Assembly: GCA_902763805.1 (NCBI GenBank)
Contig: CACWTN010000005.1
Coordinates: 62,001 to 126,000, forward strand
Source: an uncultured bacterium
Lineage (GTDB): Bacteria > Cyanobacteriota > Vampirovibrionia > Gastranaerophilales > Gastranaerophilaceae
Direction of reading: 5' to 3'
DNA: 64,000 bases
In this document: one piece after another, positions 17,723 through 25,969 of the stretch
Numbering within the stretch: position 1 is the first letter of the stretch
Layout of the letters: the number at the start of each line of letters is the position of its first letter
Position numbers and translations under genes: made by a program
Notes under the pieces: model-generated
The model's input: only the letters and a program-made list of their open reading frames with translations
Told to the model about the DNA's origin: nothing
Databases searched by the model: none

Positions 17723-19048
17723 ATGAAGATAAGAGAACTTATAGAAGCAACAAAAGCAGAAGTAAATAATACAAATATCAACTTAGAGTCGGAAGTAACT
17801 ATATCGACTGATACAAGAACAATAAAAGAGGGAGATTTTTATCTGCCGCTTAAGGGTGCATCTTTTGACGGCGAAAAATTTATCTCACAGGCAATTGAAA
17901 AAGGCGCAGCTGGGGCTTTCTGCACAGAAGAACACGATATAAACGTTCTCCTGCTTAAAGTGCCAAATACTTTAACCGCTTATCTTCAGCTTGCAAATTA
18001 CAGAAGAAATAAAATGAACCCGACTGTTGTCGCGATTACAGGAAGTTCAGGAAAAACAACAACAAAAGAGCTTGTTGCATCTGTATTAAGCGAAAAATTT
18101 AAAACTTTCAAAACTCCGCTTAACCACAACAACGAAATAGGTTTTTGCCAGACAATATTTGAAGCACCCGATGACACAGAAGTTATGGTGCTTGAGATGG
18201 GTATGAGAGGGTTAGGCGAAATCGAACTCTTATCAAAATATGCTGAGCCAGACATTACAATAATTTCAAACGTCGGAACAGCACACATCGGAAGACTTGG
18301 TTCCAGAGAAAATATCGCTAAAGCAAAATGTGAAATCGTTAAACACCAGCGCGGAAACCTGTTCATAGCACATGATGATGAACTGATAAGAAAAACTGTC
18401 GATTTTAACGGAGAAAAAATATTTTATTCGCTAAAAGATGTAGAAATACTTGAAAAATCAGCACAATATTCAAAATTTATCTATCAGGATTACGAATATG
18501 AACTAAATGTAGGCGGTGATTACAACATTGAAAATGCGCTGTCTGCAATTAATACCGGCATAAAACTTGGTTTAACAAAAGAACAAATCCATGCCGGACT
18601 AAAAAAATACAAACCGATTGAAAAACGCTGGGAAGCAGTTGGAGTAACCATCAACGGCAAAAACATTGATGTTATAAATGACAGTTACAACGCAAACCCG
18701 GAATCAATGAGAGTTTTTGTCGACACAATTTTTGAACTCTACAAAGATTATACACTCGTTCTCGGCGATATGGGCGAGCTTGGAGAAAATGAAATCAAAT
18801 ACCACAGAGAGCTTGGCGAATACATCAATAACAAAGCAAACCTCAACAAAAACGCTAAAATTATCTCCATAGGAACGCTTTCAAAAAATATAACGGATGA
18901 GATTACAAATTGCGAAGCACATCATTTTAATACAATTGAAGAAGGAGTGAATTACATAAAAAATAATATCACCCCTCCAAACACTCTGTTTTTAAAAGCT
19001 TCAAGAAGTATGAAGTTTGAAAATATTATATCAGGATTAGAAAACTAA
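17723..19048 (+). CDS. murF: UDP-N-acetylmuramoyl-tripeptide--D-alanyl-D-alanine ligase
   Basis: This cytoplasmic ATP-dependent ligase adds D-Ala-D-Ala to the peptidoglycan precursor. It has an N-terminal UDP-binding domain (STDTRTIKEGDFYLPLKGASFDGEKF, cut here for length), a central Mur ATP loop GSSGKTTTKE (107-116), a conserved HNNEIGFC-like stretch (NHNNEIGFCQTI), and the C-terminal Rossmann domain (DSYNANPESMR, VLGDMGELGE). Length 441 aa is normal. It has its own promoter divergent from mnmE and lies apart from other mur genes. Confidence 0.96.
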   Translation: MKIRELIEATKAEVNNTNINLESEVTISTDTRTIKEGDFYLPLKGASFDGEKFISQAIEKGAAGAFCTEEHDINVLLLKVPNTLTAYLQLANYRRNKMNPTVVAITGSSGKTTTKELVASVLSEKFKTFKTPLNHNNEIGFCQTIFEAPDDTEVMVLEMGMRGLGEIELLSKYAEPDITIISNVGTAHIGRLGSRENIAKAKCEIVKHQRGNLFIAHDDELIRKTVDFNGEKIFYSLKDVEILEKSAQYSKFIYQDYEYELNVGGDYNIENALSAINTGIKLGLTKEQIHAGLKKYKPIEKRWEAVGVTINGKNIDVINDSYNANPESMRVFVDTIFELYKDYTLVLGDMGELGENEIKYHRELGEYINNKANLNKNAKIISIGTLSKNITDEITNCEAHHFNTIEEGVNYIKNNITPPNTLFLKASRSMKFENIISGLEN

Positions 19049-19080
19049 AGCGGTGCACAAAATGACACACTGCCGCAGAT

Positions 19081-19569
19081 TTACTCCCTCTGTCCGAGTT
19101 CTTTATCAATAAGATAGAGCGTCGCTTTTTCTTCACCAAAGAGTTCAAGCCGTTTAATTATGTTTTTTACCTGGCGTTCTTCTTCGACCTGTTCTCCGAT
19201 AAACCACTCTATAAAGTTAAGTGTTTTTCTGTCACATTCTTCTTCCGCAAGCTTTGCAATATTCATTACAGAGTTTGTTATACATTTTTCGTGTTCGTAT
19301 AAAGTTTCAAAAACAGACTTAACCCCTTTAAACTCAAACTCCGGCGTACGAATTTGTTTAAGGGTTACATAACTGTTCCTTTCAAGCAGATAATCAAGCA
19401 GTTTAAGTCCGTGTTCAACTTCCTCCTTTGCCTGAATCTTAAGCCAGGATGCAATACCAAACAACCCCAGTTCATTAAGGTTTGCAGACATTGAAAGATA
19501 CAGATACCCGGAATAGAACTCTTTATTTATTTGTTCATTTATTACTTCATTAATTTTTTCGCTGACCAT
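19081..19569 (-). CDS. ftn: Bacterial ferritin (non-haem)
   Basis: A 162-aa four-helix-bundle iron-storage protein. Ferroxidase ligands are in place (NKEFYSGYLYLSM, AKEEVEHGLKLLDYL, LAEEECDRKTLNFIEWFIGEQVEEE). It oxidises and stores Fe2+ as a ferric core in a 24-mer. It follows the desulfoferrodoxin gene by 9 bp in the same direction, so both are probably one operon for iron and oxygen stress. An AGGAGAG Shine-Dalgarno precedes the ATG. Confidence 0.95.
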   Translation of the reverse strand: MVSEKINEVINEQINKEFYSGYLYLSMSANLNELGLFGIASWLKIQAKEEVEHGLKLLDYLLERNSYVTLKQIRTPEFEFKGVKSVFETLYEHEKCITNSVMNIAKLAEEECDRKTLNFIEWFIGEQVEEERQVKNIIKRLELFGEEKATLYLIDKELGQRE

Positions 19570-19578
19570 TTTTCTCTC

Positions 19579-19995
19579 CTATATTGAATAATTGCCCGTT
19601 TCATTTTCAAGCATTTTGTTATCACCCCAAAGATTATGAATATTACAGTATTCTATTGAGTTGAAGCAGTCTTCTTTAAACCCCGCTTCCATTTCGGGAA
19701 CTTCATTCGGGTAAAAGAACTTGAGATGAAGTTCGTTTTTATCGTTCGTGTACGTTTCTATAAACTGTACGTAATGTTCCTCACTCATTGGGTGTCCTAT
19801 TACATTTACAAACTTTTTACCTTCTTTTATTTTTACCTTTGGAGTATGTTTTTCTCCAAGCTCGGTTGTGTCATACTGAACTCCCATAAGCTCCATTTCC
19901 TTACCGCAGCAAACGAGATTTCCGTCACCTTCATTCAAAACCTGAACGATATTTCCGCAAATATTGCATTTATAGATTTGTAATTTTACTGTCAT
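19579..19995 (-). CDS. dfx: Desulfoferrodoxin / superoxide reductase
   Basis: A 138-aa protein. The N-terminal desulforedoxin iron site is CNIC ... CCGKEM (four Cys), and the C-terminal superoxide reductase centre has His ligands in GEKHTP and IGHPMSEEHY plus the Cys/His pair in EYCNIHNLWG. It reduces superoxide to peroxide without making oxygen, typical of anaerobes. First gene of an operon with ferritin; strong GGGAGG ribosome site. Only about 48 bp separates its ATG from the -35 of the divergent YkgJ-like gene. Confidence 0.96.
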   Translation of the reverse strand: MTVKLQIYKCNICGNIVQVLNEGDGNLVCCGKEMELMGVQYDTTELGEKHTPKVKIKEGKKFVNVIGHPMSEEHYVQFIETYTNDKNELHLKFFYPNEVPEMEAGFKEDCFNSIEYCNIHNLWGDNKMLENETGNYSI

Positions 19996-20043
19996 AAATA
20001 AAACCTCCCGAACCTATATTTTCATCCCCAAACTCTTATTACA

Positions 20044-20072
20044 TTGCCGAAAGCGGTAATTTATGGTATTAT
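20044..20072 (+). promoter_or_regulatory. Leaderless promoter of the YkgJ-like gene
   Basis: TTGCCG (20044-20049), a 17-bp spacer and TATTAT (20067-20072), with the ATG at 20080, 7 nt on. This decides the start: a longer frame from 20044 would lie inside the promoter. Confidence 0.65.
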
Positions 20073-20079
20073 CCTATGT

Positions 20080-20874
20080 ATGAGTAATTTTTTCACAACA
20101 GGCGGAAACAACTCCGAAAAACAAAATCTTTTTATAAAAAAAGAAAATGAAGAACCCAAAAAAGATAACTCGCTTAACGGTCAGTACAACGAGTTAAAAG
20201 ACAATTACGAACAAATTTTTATTGAGGCTGCAGAAAGCATCCGAAAAGAACTTGATACGATAAAACCTGAAAATCCCTGTGACGGTTGTTCTCATAAGGA
20301 CTGCAAAATTGAAAACAAAGAGATTTTTGCACCGTATCCGCCTACAGGCTGCAAATTAAGAGAATGGCAGATGCAGGCAATAACACATTTAACAGGCGAT
20401 TACAGAACAAAACTTAAAGCCGCATACAAGGCGATTATGGATAAAAAAGGTGACTATGAGTGCAACAGGTGCGGTGCCTGCTGTAAACTTGCCGTAAGTG
20501 AATACTCATATACCCAGCTTAAACAAAGGGCAATGAAGGGCGATAAATTTTCGGAAGACTTTATATCTGTTTTTGTCCCGTATGAAACGGAAGAAGAAGC
20601 ACGCGCGGTCAATCCCGAATACTTTGAACTTTTAAACAGGCTTGTACAGGATGACCGAATATACTATTACCATTGTCCGAAAATCGGCAGCGATAACCTC
20701 TGTACAATATACGAAGACAGACCTTCTATTTGCAGGGATTATCCGCATAATCCGCTTAAACTGCTGCCTTCTGAATGTTCATTCAATGAATGGAAAAACG
20801 AGGTTTCGCATCAGGCTATGCTTCTGAAAGCAAAAACTGATATAATCAGTTACTACAAAGAGAAATTGGGATAG
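20080..20874 (+). CDS. YkgJ-family cysteine-cluster protein
   Basis: A 264-aa protein, likely an iron- or zinc-binding cluster protein. The first 60 residues are Lys/Asn-rich; next is CDGCSHKDC, then the family core CNRCGACCK followed by CTIYEDRPSICRDYP. YkgJ proteins are thought to bind a metal or Fe-S cluster, and the function is not established. The start at MSNFFTTGG follows from the leaderless promoter. rlmN starts 15 bp downstream, so co-transcription with an Fe-S radical enzyme is likely. Confidence 0.82.
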   Translation: MSNFFTTGGNNSEKQNLFIKKENEEPKKDNSLNGQYNELKDNYEQIFIEAAESIRKELDTIKPENPCDGCSHKDCKIENKEIFAPYPPTGCKLREWQMQAITHLTGDYRTKLKAAYKAIMDKKGDYECNRCGACCKLAVSEYSYTQLKQRAMKGDKFSEDFISVFVPYETEEEARAVNPEYFELLNRLVQDDRIYYYHCPKIGSDNLCTIYEDRPSICRDYPHNPLKLLPSECSFNEWKNEVSHQAMLLKAKTDIISYYKEKLG

Positions 20875-20888
20875 GCTGGAGAGATAAA

Positions 20889-21905
20889 ATGATACTTGCC
20901 GGAATGACACTGGAAGAACTGGAAAACCTTATGGCCGAACTTAAAGCCACAAAGTTTCGTGCAAAACAAATCCATAACTGGATTTATACAAAGTCCGTAT
21001 CTTCAATTGATGAAATGACAAATCTATCCAAGGATTTCAGAGAACAACTGAAAACCTTTGCATCCGTCACGGACACAAAAATTAAAGTTAAACAGGTCAG
21101 CAAAGACGGAACCATAAAATATCTTGTAGAATACCCCGACAGAGAATGTGTTGAAACGGTTTTGATGAGATTTGATAACAGAGCAAATCTTACCGCCTGC
21201 GTCAGTTCACAGGTAGGATGTGCCGTTAACTGCTCATTCTGCGCAACCGGAAAGGGCGGTTTTAAGAGAAACCTTACTTACAAAGAAATTATTGAACAAG
21301 TTCTGACCATTCAGCGTGATACAGGTTTAAAGGTAACAAACATCGTATTTATGGGACAGGGCGAACCGCTTTTAAACCTTGACAACGTATTAAAGGCTCT
21401 CAGCATCTTTAATAACGATTTCCAAATCGGTGCAAGAAGGATAACTATTTCAACAAGCGGAATTGTTCCGGGGATTAAAAAACTTGCAGAACTTAATCTG
21501 CAGTCAACACTTGCAATATCACTTCACGCACCAAATCATGAATTAAGAAAACAGCTTATGCCTATTGAAGAAAAGTATTCAATAGACAAGGTGAAATCAG
21601 CCTTAAAGGAATATGTTGACAAAACAGGAAATCGGGTAACGGTTGAATATATTTTAATCCACGGATTTAATGACACGAACTCCGTTGCAAAAGAACTCGC
21701 ATACTTCCTGAAAGATTTGAAATGCAATATTAACTTAATTCCATACAATTCAGTAGTGGAAAATGACTATAAAAAACCGTCAAATCAGGATATTATGAAG
21801 TTTAAATACCTTCTTGAACATTCGGGGAAAAAAGTTACCGTGCGCCTTGAACGCGGAGCGGATATTGATGCTGCCTGCGGGCAATTAAGAGGGAAGCGCG
21901 GATAG
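20889..21905 (+). CDS. rlmN: Dual-specificity 23S rRNA/tRNA adenine C2-methyltransferase RlmN
   Basis: A radical-SAM enzyme methylating A2503 of 23S rRNA and A37 of some tRNAs. The CxxxCxxC cluster motif is at C111, C115 and C118 (GCAVNCSFCATG), with MGQGEPLLN, the HAPNHELR stretch, and the catalytic C-terminal Cys in DIDAACGQLRG. Length 338 aa is typical. A GGAGAG ribosome site precedes MILAGM. It is the second gene after the YkgJ-like protein and ends 2 bp before the convergent ZIP transporter. Confidence 0.97.
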   Translation: MILAGMTLEELENLMAELKATKFRAKQIHNWIYTKSVSSIDEMTNLSKDFREQLKTFASVTDTKIKVKQVSKDGTIKYLVEYPDRECVETVLMRFDNRANLTACVSSQVGCAVNCSFCATGKGGFKRNLTYKEIIEQVLTIQRDTGLKVTNIVFMGQGEPLLNLDNVLKALSIFNNDFQIGARRITISTSGIVPGIKKLAELNLQSTLAISLHAPNHELRKQLMPIEEKYSIDKVKSALKEYVDKTGNRVTVEYILIHGFNDTNSVAKELAYFLKDLKCNINLIPYNSVVENDYKKPSNQDIMKFKYLLEHSGKKVTVRLERGADIDAACGQLRGKRG

Positions 21906-21907
21906 AA

Positions 21908-22723
21908 TTAATACCCGTTCAACAATAACAGACTCGCCCAGATAACTATAATCCCTGACATTACGCCTGTTATCGCGTAGTGCCAATCGCCGTATTCATG
22001 AGAAAGCGGAAGCAGGGTATCAAAAGATATGTATATCATTATTCCGACAACTGCAATTAACAAGAACCCTATAAAAGCTTCCGGCAGGAACCAGTAGAGC
22101 AGTCCCAGTCCGATAATTGCGCCTATAGGTTCGGTAATTCCCGTCCAGAAAGAATACCAAATGGCCTTTCTTTTCTTACCCGTTGCATGATAAATCGGAA
22201 GCGCAACGGCGATACCTTCGGGAATGTTATGCAATGCAATTGCTATTGCAACAGAAGCTCCAAGTGCAAGATTTTGTGATGATACGAGAAATGTTCCAAG
22301 ACCTTCAGGAAAATTGTGAACCGCAATTGCTATAGCTGTCAACAAACCGGCACGTTTAATTTTGTGTTTTCTTTTGCAATCTTCATCATTTTCGCAAGTT
22401 GAGTCTCTGTCTGCAAAATCTGTTTCTTCTACGTGGTCGGGAATAAACTCATCTATGAGTTTTGCAATAACAACACCTGAGATAAATCCGAAAAATAACA
22501 ACCAGTGATATTTAACAGGATAATATGTCTTCAGAAGGTTTTCGGCAGTAGTTAAAATTTCCGTAAACGAAACAAAAATCATAACACCTGCGGAAAAACC
22601 AAGTCCGAGTGACAGAACTTTTAAATTACTTTTATGCACAAAAAAAGTTATAAAACCGCCGATAACGGTTGAGAATCCTGCTAAAAATGTCATTAAAAGA
22701 GGTATCTGCCAGTGTGTAATCAT
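21908..22723 (-). CDS. zupT: ZIP-family metal transporter (ZupT-like)
   Basis: A 271-aa protein with eight predicted membrane helices and the paired metal-site motifs HNFPEGLGTF (TM4) and HNIPEGIAVALP (TM5). The intracellular loop between TM3 and TM4 is charged with His, Asp and Cys (PDHVEETDFADRDSTCENDED). Family knowledge: uptake of Zn2+, Fe2+ or Mn2+. AAGGAA ribosome site. Monocistronic; no metal-regulator operator is recognised upstream. Confidence 0.92.
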   Translation of the reverse strand: MITHWQIPLLMTFLAGFSTVIGGFITFFVHKSNLKVLSLGLGFSAGVMIFVSFTEILTTAENLLKTYYPVKYHWLLFFGFISGVVIAKLIDEFIPDHVEETDFADRDSTCENDEDCKRKHKIKRAGLLTAIAIAVHNFPEGLGTFLVSSQNLALGASVAIAIALHNIPEGIAVALPIYHATGKKRKAIWYSFWTGITEPIGAIIGLGLLYWFLPEAFIGFLLIAVVGIMIYISFDTLLPLSHEYGDWHYAITGVMSGIIVIWASLLLLNGY

Positions 22724-22830
22724 TTGTAATTTTCCTTACTTAATAATATTAACACAAAAACACTTCTGCACCGCAAAAAAATATTTTACGGGGTTTATCA
22801 ATAATAAGACCTGCACAAAAGGAAGTTTAT

Positions 22831-23664
22831 ATGAATGCTTTAAATTACATAAGTTTGGGCGAAAAAATTATAAATGTTATTAATAACGGACAAAAACCGT
22901 CTTTAGAAGCAATTGCAAGCGGGAAAATAAACAAAACCAATATTACACTGAGCAAAGACTATCTTGTTAAACTGACAGAGACGGAAAATCCCGAATTTTT
23001 CGGAGATGGTTTGCAGGACTGGACATTGGATATCGTACACAAAGCAAAGTCCAAATACGAAATAGTTTCACTTATTTTAAAACAAAACGGCAGGGAGATT
23101 ATTAAAGGAGCGTTTTCAAAGGCAAAAAACAGCATTGGCGAAGTAAAAAAATATCATTTTGCCATCGATGAATTATTACTGCAAACAGGACATACAAACA
23201 ATATGGGTGTTTTGAAAACAGCAAAAAGAAGAGGAATTATTCCCGAAAAATACAAAGATTATATGTGGAGCTTACCCGATAAAAGTTTGCAGATAATCTC
23301 CGATTTTTACGGACTATTTGACAAGCCAAAAAGTGTTGAACAAATTTGCGGCAAGTGGAATATTAAGCCATACAGAGTAAAACTGCTTCGTTTGCAGGCA
23401 CTTTCAGAGCTCAGAAAAAGAATTCAGGATGGTATCCCGTCTATGAGAGAAACAACAAACGGAAAATATACTCTGGAAGATTTTGTCGAGGCATTAAATT
23501 ATATAAAAGAAAGCCCTGAATACAATTTTATGACCGGGAATTGCGACAAAAACACCCATCCGATTATAGATGAGAAATTTCTTGAGGGGATAAAAACAGT
23601 GCGAGAAAAACTTGAGATTATCAAGGAATGGCGTGAAAACGTAAAGATTTTACAAGAAAAATAA
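22831..23664 (+). CDS. Orphan protein with a sigma-70 region 4-like helix-turn-helix
   Basis: A 277-aa protein with an AAGGAAG ribosome site. Residues about 147-199 (SLPDKSLQIISDFYGLF, then KSVEQICGKWNIKPYRVKLL and RLQALSELRKRI) align by eye with sigma-factor region 4, where a DExxR-type loop precedes the recognition helix and a final ALxxLR helix. Regions 2 and 3 are not visible. The N-terminal 140 residues are of unknown type. It could be an anti-sigma or sigma-like DNA-binding regulator or simply share the HTH fold. It lies directly before tRNA-Asp and the island. Confidence 0.72.
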   Translation: MNALNYISLGEKIINVINNGQKPSLEAIASGKINKTNITLSKDYLVKLTETENPEFFGDGLQDWTLDIVHKAKSKYEIVSLILKQNGREIIKGAFSKAKNSIGEVKKYHFAIDELLLQTGHTNNMGVLKTAKRRGIIPEKYKDYMWSLPDKSLQIISDFYGLFDKPKSVEQICGKWNIKPYRVKLLRLQALSELRKRIQDGIPSMRETTNGKYTLEDFVEALNYIKESPEYNFMTGNCDKNTHPIIDEKFLEGIKTVREKLEIIKEWRENVKILQEK

Positions 23665-23720
23665 AAACCCTCTTTACAAAAAAATTTCAGCAAGTTATAT
23701 TTAAGTAGTAACCATGGTAT

Positions 23721-23798
23721 GGGAGCGTAGCTCAGTTTGGTTAGAGCGCATGCCTGTCACGCATGAGGTCGCGAGTTCGAGCCTCGTCGTTCCCGCCA
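23721..23798 (+). tRNA. tRNA-Asp (GUC), host of the island
   Basis: Cloverleaf: acceptor GGGAGCG/CGTTCCC, anticodon stem CATGC/GCATG around CTGTCAC (anticodon GTC), T-loop GTTCGAG. CCA is encoded (23796-23798), unlike tRNA-Pro and tRNA-Leu in this window. Its last 21 bases and 8 bases beyond are repeated exactly at 40501-40529. Confidence 0.97.
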
Positions 23799-23806
23799 TT
23801 AAAAGA
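23778..23806 (+). repeat. Left copy of the 29-bp att-like direct repeat
   Basis: It starts in the T-arm of tRNA-Asp (CGAGCCTCGTCG) and runs through CCA into ATTAAAAGA. Identical to 40501-40529 over 29 bp; flanking bases differ at both ends. Confidence 0.92.
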
Positions 23807-23829
23807 AGCCACCTAGTGTGGCTTTTTTT
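23806..23829 (+). terminator. Terminator of tRNA-Asp
   Basis: AAGCCAC, loop CTAGT, GTGGCTT, then a T run, directly after the att-like repeat. Confidence 0.85.
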
Positions 23830-23934
23830 AATGGTATATAGTTTCTGTGGACATTAGATGCGACTTTTTGAGGTAAGGATGCCTAATTATAGGGCGAATG
23901 AGGCAGATTTATAGTGTTGAGATTTGCCGGACTA

Positions 23935-24067
23935 TTTTTGCACTTTTGTCCCAATTTTTGCACTATTTTGCACCAAAAATTTGTCACCCTGAACTTGTTT
24001 CAGGGTCTATTTAGCATGGAATTTAGCATTGAGCCAAGTGCAAATAAGTGCAACAATGTGCAAAAAT
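23935..24067. repeat. Symmetric array of TTTTGCAC motifs with 10-bp period around a palindrome
   Basis: TTTTTGCAC occurs at 23935 and 23955 and TTTTGCAC at 23966, with a degenerate copy (TTTTGTCCC) at 23944, i.e. steps close to 10 bp. In the opposite orientation GTGCAA occurs at 24038, 24048 and 24058, exactly 10 bp apart. Between them is a perfect palindrome (23986-24006). The layout suggests an array of protein-binding sites, possibly transposase ends or iterons. Confidence 0.7.
23986..24006. repeat. REP-like palindrome
   Basis: ACCCTGAA, loop CTTGT, TTCAGGGT. I recall this CCCTGAACTTGTTTCAGGG type palindrome as dispersed in many bacterial genomes; here it sits at the centre of the 10-bp array. 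Confidence 0.6.
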
Positions 24068-24109
24068 AATTTATCTTGCGTTTTGATATGTGTCAAAAAG
24101 TCTCTGAGA

Positions 24110-24265
24110 TTAAGATGCGTGAGCCGGTGTGAAGTGCCGGTGTCGGCTTGCTGTAGGGCAAGACGAGCAGGGCACGAAACACTACGAAGCCGCCGTTTCA
24201 AATCTTTGATTTGACAGGCGAAAAAGAGATGCAGGACTTGATGTTTCTGCGAAACAGAGACATTA
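24110..24265 (+). other. Non-coding leader with mini-hairpins before the transposase
   Basis: Locally GC-richer than the island. Perfect short stems are CTTGC/GCAAG (24147-24162), TCAAATC-ttt-GATTTGA (24198-24214) and GTTTC-tgc-GAAAC (24243-24255). It may be a structured 5' leader RNA of the transposition operon; no known RNA family recognised. Confidence 0.45.
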
Positions 24266-24291
24266 ATGTGTATGCAAAGGAGCATACACAT
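24266..24291 (+). promoter_or_regulatory. Hairpin holding the transposase Shine-Dalgarno in its loop
   Basis: ATGTGTATGC (24266-24275), loop AAAGGA (24276-24281, the ribosome-binding site), GCATACACAT (24282-24291). The 10-bp perfect stem ends inside the start codon (ATG 24290-24292). It should restrict translation initiation of the transposase. Confidence 0.7.
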
Positions 24292-25969
24292 GGCAGAATT
24301 TACTCCAGAAAAATGTAAACAAATAGCTTTAGCAAGATTAGACATTATTCATCAATGGCTTGAGTTTAGGAAGAAATCTCAAAATAAACTCCAAGCCGAT
24401 TATGATTTTGTGAAATTGCATAATACTTCAAATTCTCACCTTTTTGAAATTTTAGGGGAAATATCTCGTGGAAGTTTGCACCGCTGGTATGCGATGCTAA
24501 ACGGAACAGAAGATTATACAAAACTTTTGCCACAATATAAATACAGTAGTGTTAATGATTATAGAACTGTACTAAATGATGAAGAAATAAAAATATTTAT
24601 GGGGTTGCTTTTGCACCCGAATAGAATTTCAATCGGAAAAGCAATCGCATTAACAAAATACAGATTAAAAGAGCAGAGACAAAGTTTTATTCCTGCTGAT
24701 ATTACATTCAGAAGATATGCAAAATGGTTTAAAGATAATAATTACGACAAATGGATTCTATCTCGTGACGGAGAAAAAGCATTATCGGATAAAGTCGAAC
24801 CCTACATAAAACGTGATGCAAGTTTGCTAGAAGTCGGGGATATTCTCGTAGCCGACGGACATAAATTAGCATTTCAAGTAATAAACCCATTTACAGGCAA
24901 ACCCTGCAGAGCAACATTAGTCGGATTTTTGGATTGGAAATCAACTGCGTTAGTCGGTTATGAAATTATGCTTGAAGAAAATACGCAGTGTATAGCATCG
25001 GCTCTCAGGAATGCAATTATAAATCTTGATATGATACCTAAAGTCGTATATCAGGATAACGGGAGAGCTTTCAGGGCAAAATATTTTACCGATGACAAAG
25101 GATTCACAGAATTAGGATTCCAAGGATTATACTCAAAACTAGAAATAGAAACCGTTTTTGCAAGACCGTATAACGCAAGAGCCAAAGTTATAGAAAGATT
25201 TTTCAAAGAATTTCAGGAAGGTTTTGAAAAACTTTTACCGAGTTACATTGGTTCATCAATAAATAATAAACCTGCTTTTATGATGCGGAATGAAAAATTC
25301 CATAAGAATCTTCATAATGATTTTATTCCAACGATTGAAGAAACTATAAAAATGATTGATATGTGGCTGAGTTTTAAGAATTCTCAACCTTGTCCAAATG
25401 CTCCGGATAAAACAATAGCAGAAGTATTATCCGAAAGAAAAAGACAAAATATTGATATTAGTATTCTTGAAACAATTCAGCGGAATGGTATCAGGTTTTT
25501 GAATTGTGATTATTTTGATGAAAGATTATACGGTTTTAAGAGCAAAGTTCTTATAAAATACAACCTTTTTGACCTGACTAGCATTAAAGTTTACACCCCA
25601 AAAGGCGAATATTTATGCACCGCAGAAAGAGTAACCGAAACGCATCCGATGGCAAAATTACTCGGGGATGTCAAAGATTATGAGGATTACAAGCAGAAAA
25701 TTGTAAGACAACGACAACTAAAAAAGAAAACAGCCGAATCAGTTAAAAAATATCTTCAATGTGAGGATATAAAGTTACTTGAAACCCAAGTAGAACAAGC
25801 CATTTCTCATTTACCCCTTCAAACCCCGTTCAAAACGGATTCAAAAAGGGTTCAAATGCTGTTCAAAAATAATTCAGAAAAATATGAGTATCTTGTAAAA
25901 AATGATCCTAATAATTCTTGGATAACAGAATTCAAAAACACAAAGGAGTATAAACTGCTTTATGAATAA
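24290..25969 (+). CDS. DDE transposase of the MuA/TnsB type
   Basis: A 559-aa protein from the ATG that follows AAAGGA. N-terminal helical DNA-binding regions (1-170) precede an RNase H-like core with catalytic residues read as D189 (LVADGHK), D256 (VYQDNGRAF) and E302 (ARAKVIERFFKEF), then a Mu-type beta-barrel segment and a charged tail. It would cut the element ends and join them to target DNA. It overlaps the ATPase gene by 8 bp. Its 3' coding region contains the six-unit 11-bp repeat (25818-25878). It differs from IS3/IS481 enzymes by its ATPase partner and length. Confidence 0.88.
   Translation: MAEFTPEKCKQIALARLDIIHQWLEFRKKSQNKLQADYDFVKLHNTSNSHLFEILGEISRGSLHRWYAMLNGTEDYTKLLPQYKYSSVNDYRTVLNDEEIKIFMGLLLHPNRISIGKAIALTKYRLKEQRQSFIPADITFRRYAKWFKDNNYDKWILSRDGEKALSDKVEPYIKRDASLLEVGDILVADGHKLAFQVINPFTGKPCRATLVGFLDWKSTALVGYEIMLEENTQCIASALRNAIINLDMIPKVVYQDNGRAFRAKYFTDDKGFTELGFQGLYSKLEIETVFARPYNARAKVIERFFKEFQEGFEKLLPSYIGSSINNKPAFMMRNEKFHKNLHNDFIPTIEETIKMIDMWLSFKNSQPCPNAPDKTIAEVLSERKRQNIDISILETIQRNGIRFLNCDYFDERLYGFKSKVLIKYNLFDLTSIKVYTPKGEYLCTAERVTETHPMAKLLGDVKDYEDYKQKIVRQRQLKKKTAESVKKYLQCEDIKLLETQVEQAISHLPLQTPFKTDSKRVQMLFKNNSEKYEYLVKNDPNNSWITEFKNTKEYKLLYE
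25818..25878 (+). repeat. Six TTCAAA-type repeats at exact 11-bp spacing inside the transposase gene
   Basis: TTCAAA or TTCAGA begins at 25818, 25829, 25840, 25851, 25862 and 25873. An 11-bp step cannot produce a codon-level repeat, so the periodicity is in the DNA or RNA. A related TTTAAA array with the same step lies at 34777. Confidence 0.75.

Noticed and set aside
23935-24067. CRISPR array
   Set aside because: Units are about 10 bp with no unique spacers and occur in both orientations; no cas genes in the window.
24007-24345. Minus-strand frame of 112 codons covering the 10-bp array and transposase leader
   Set aside because: It runs through repeats and hairpins and over the transposase start; no ribosome site and no recognisable protein features.
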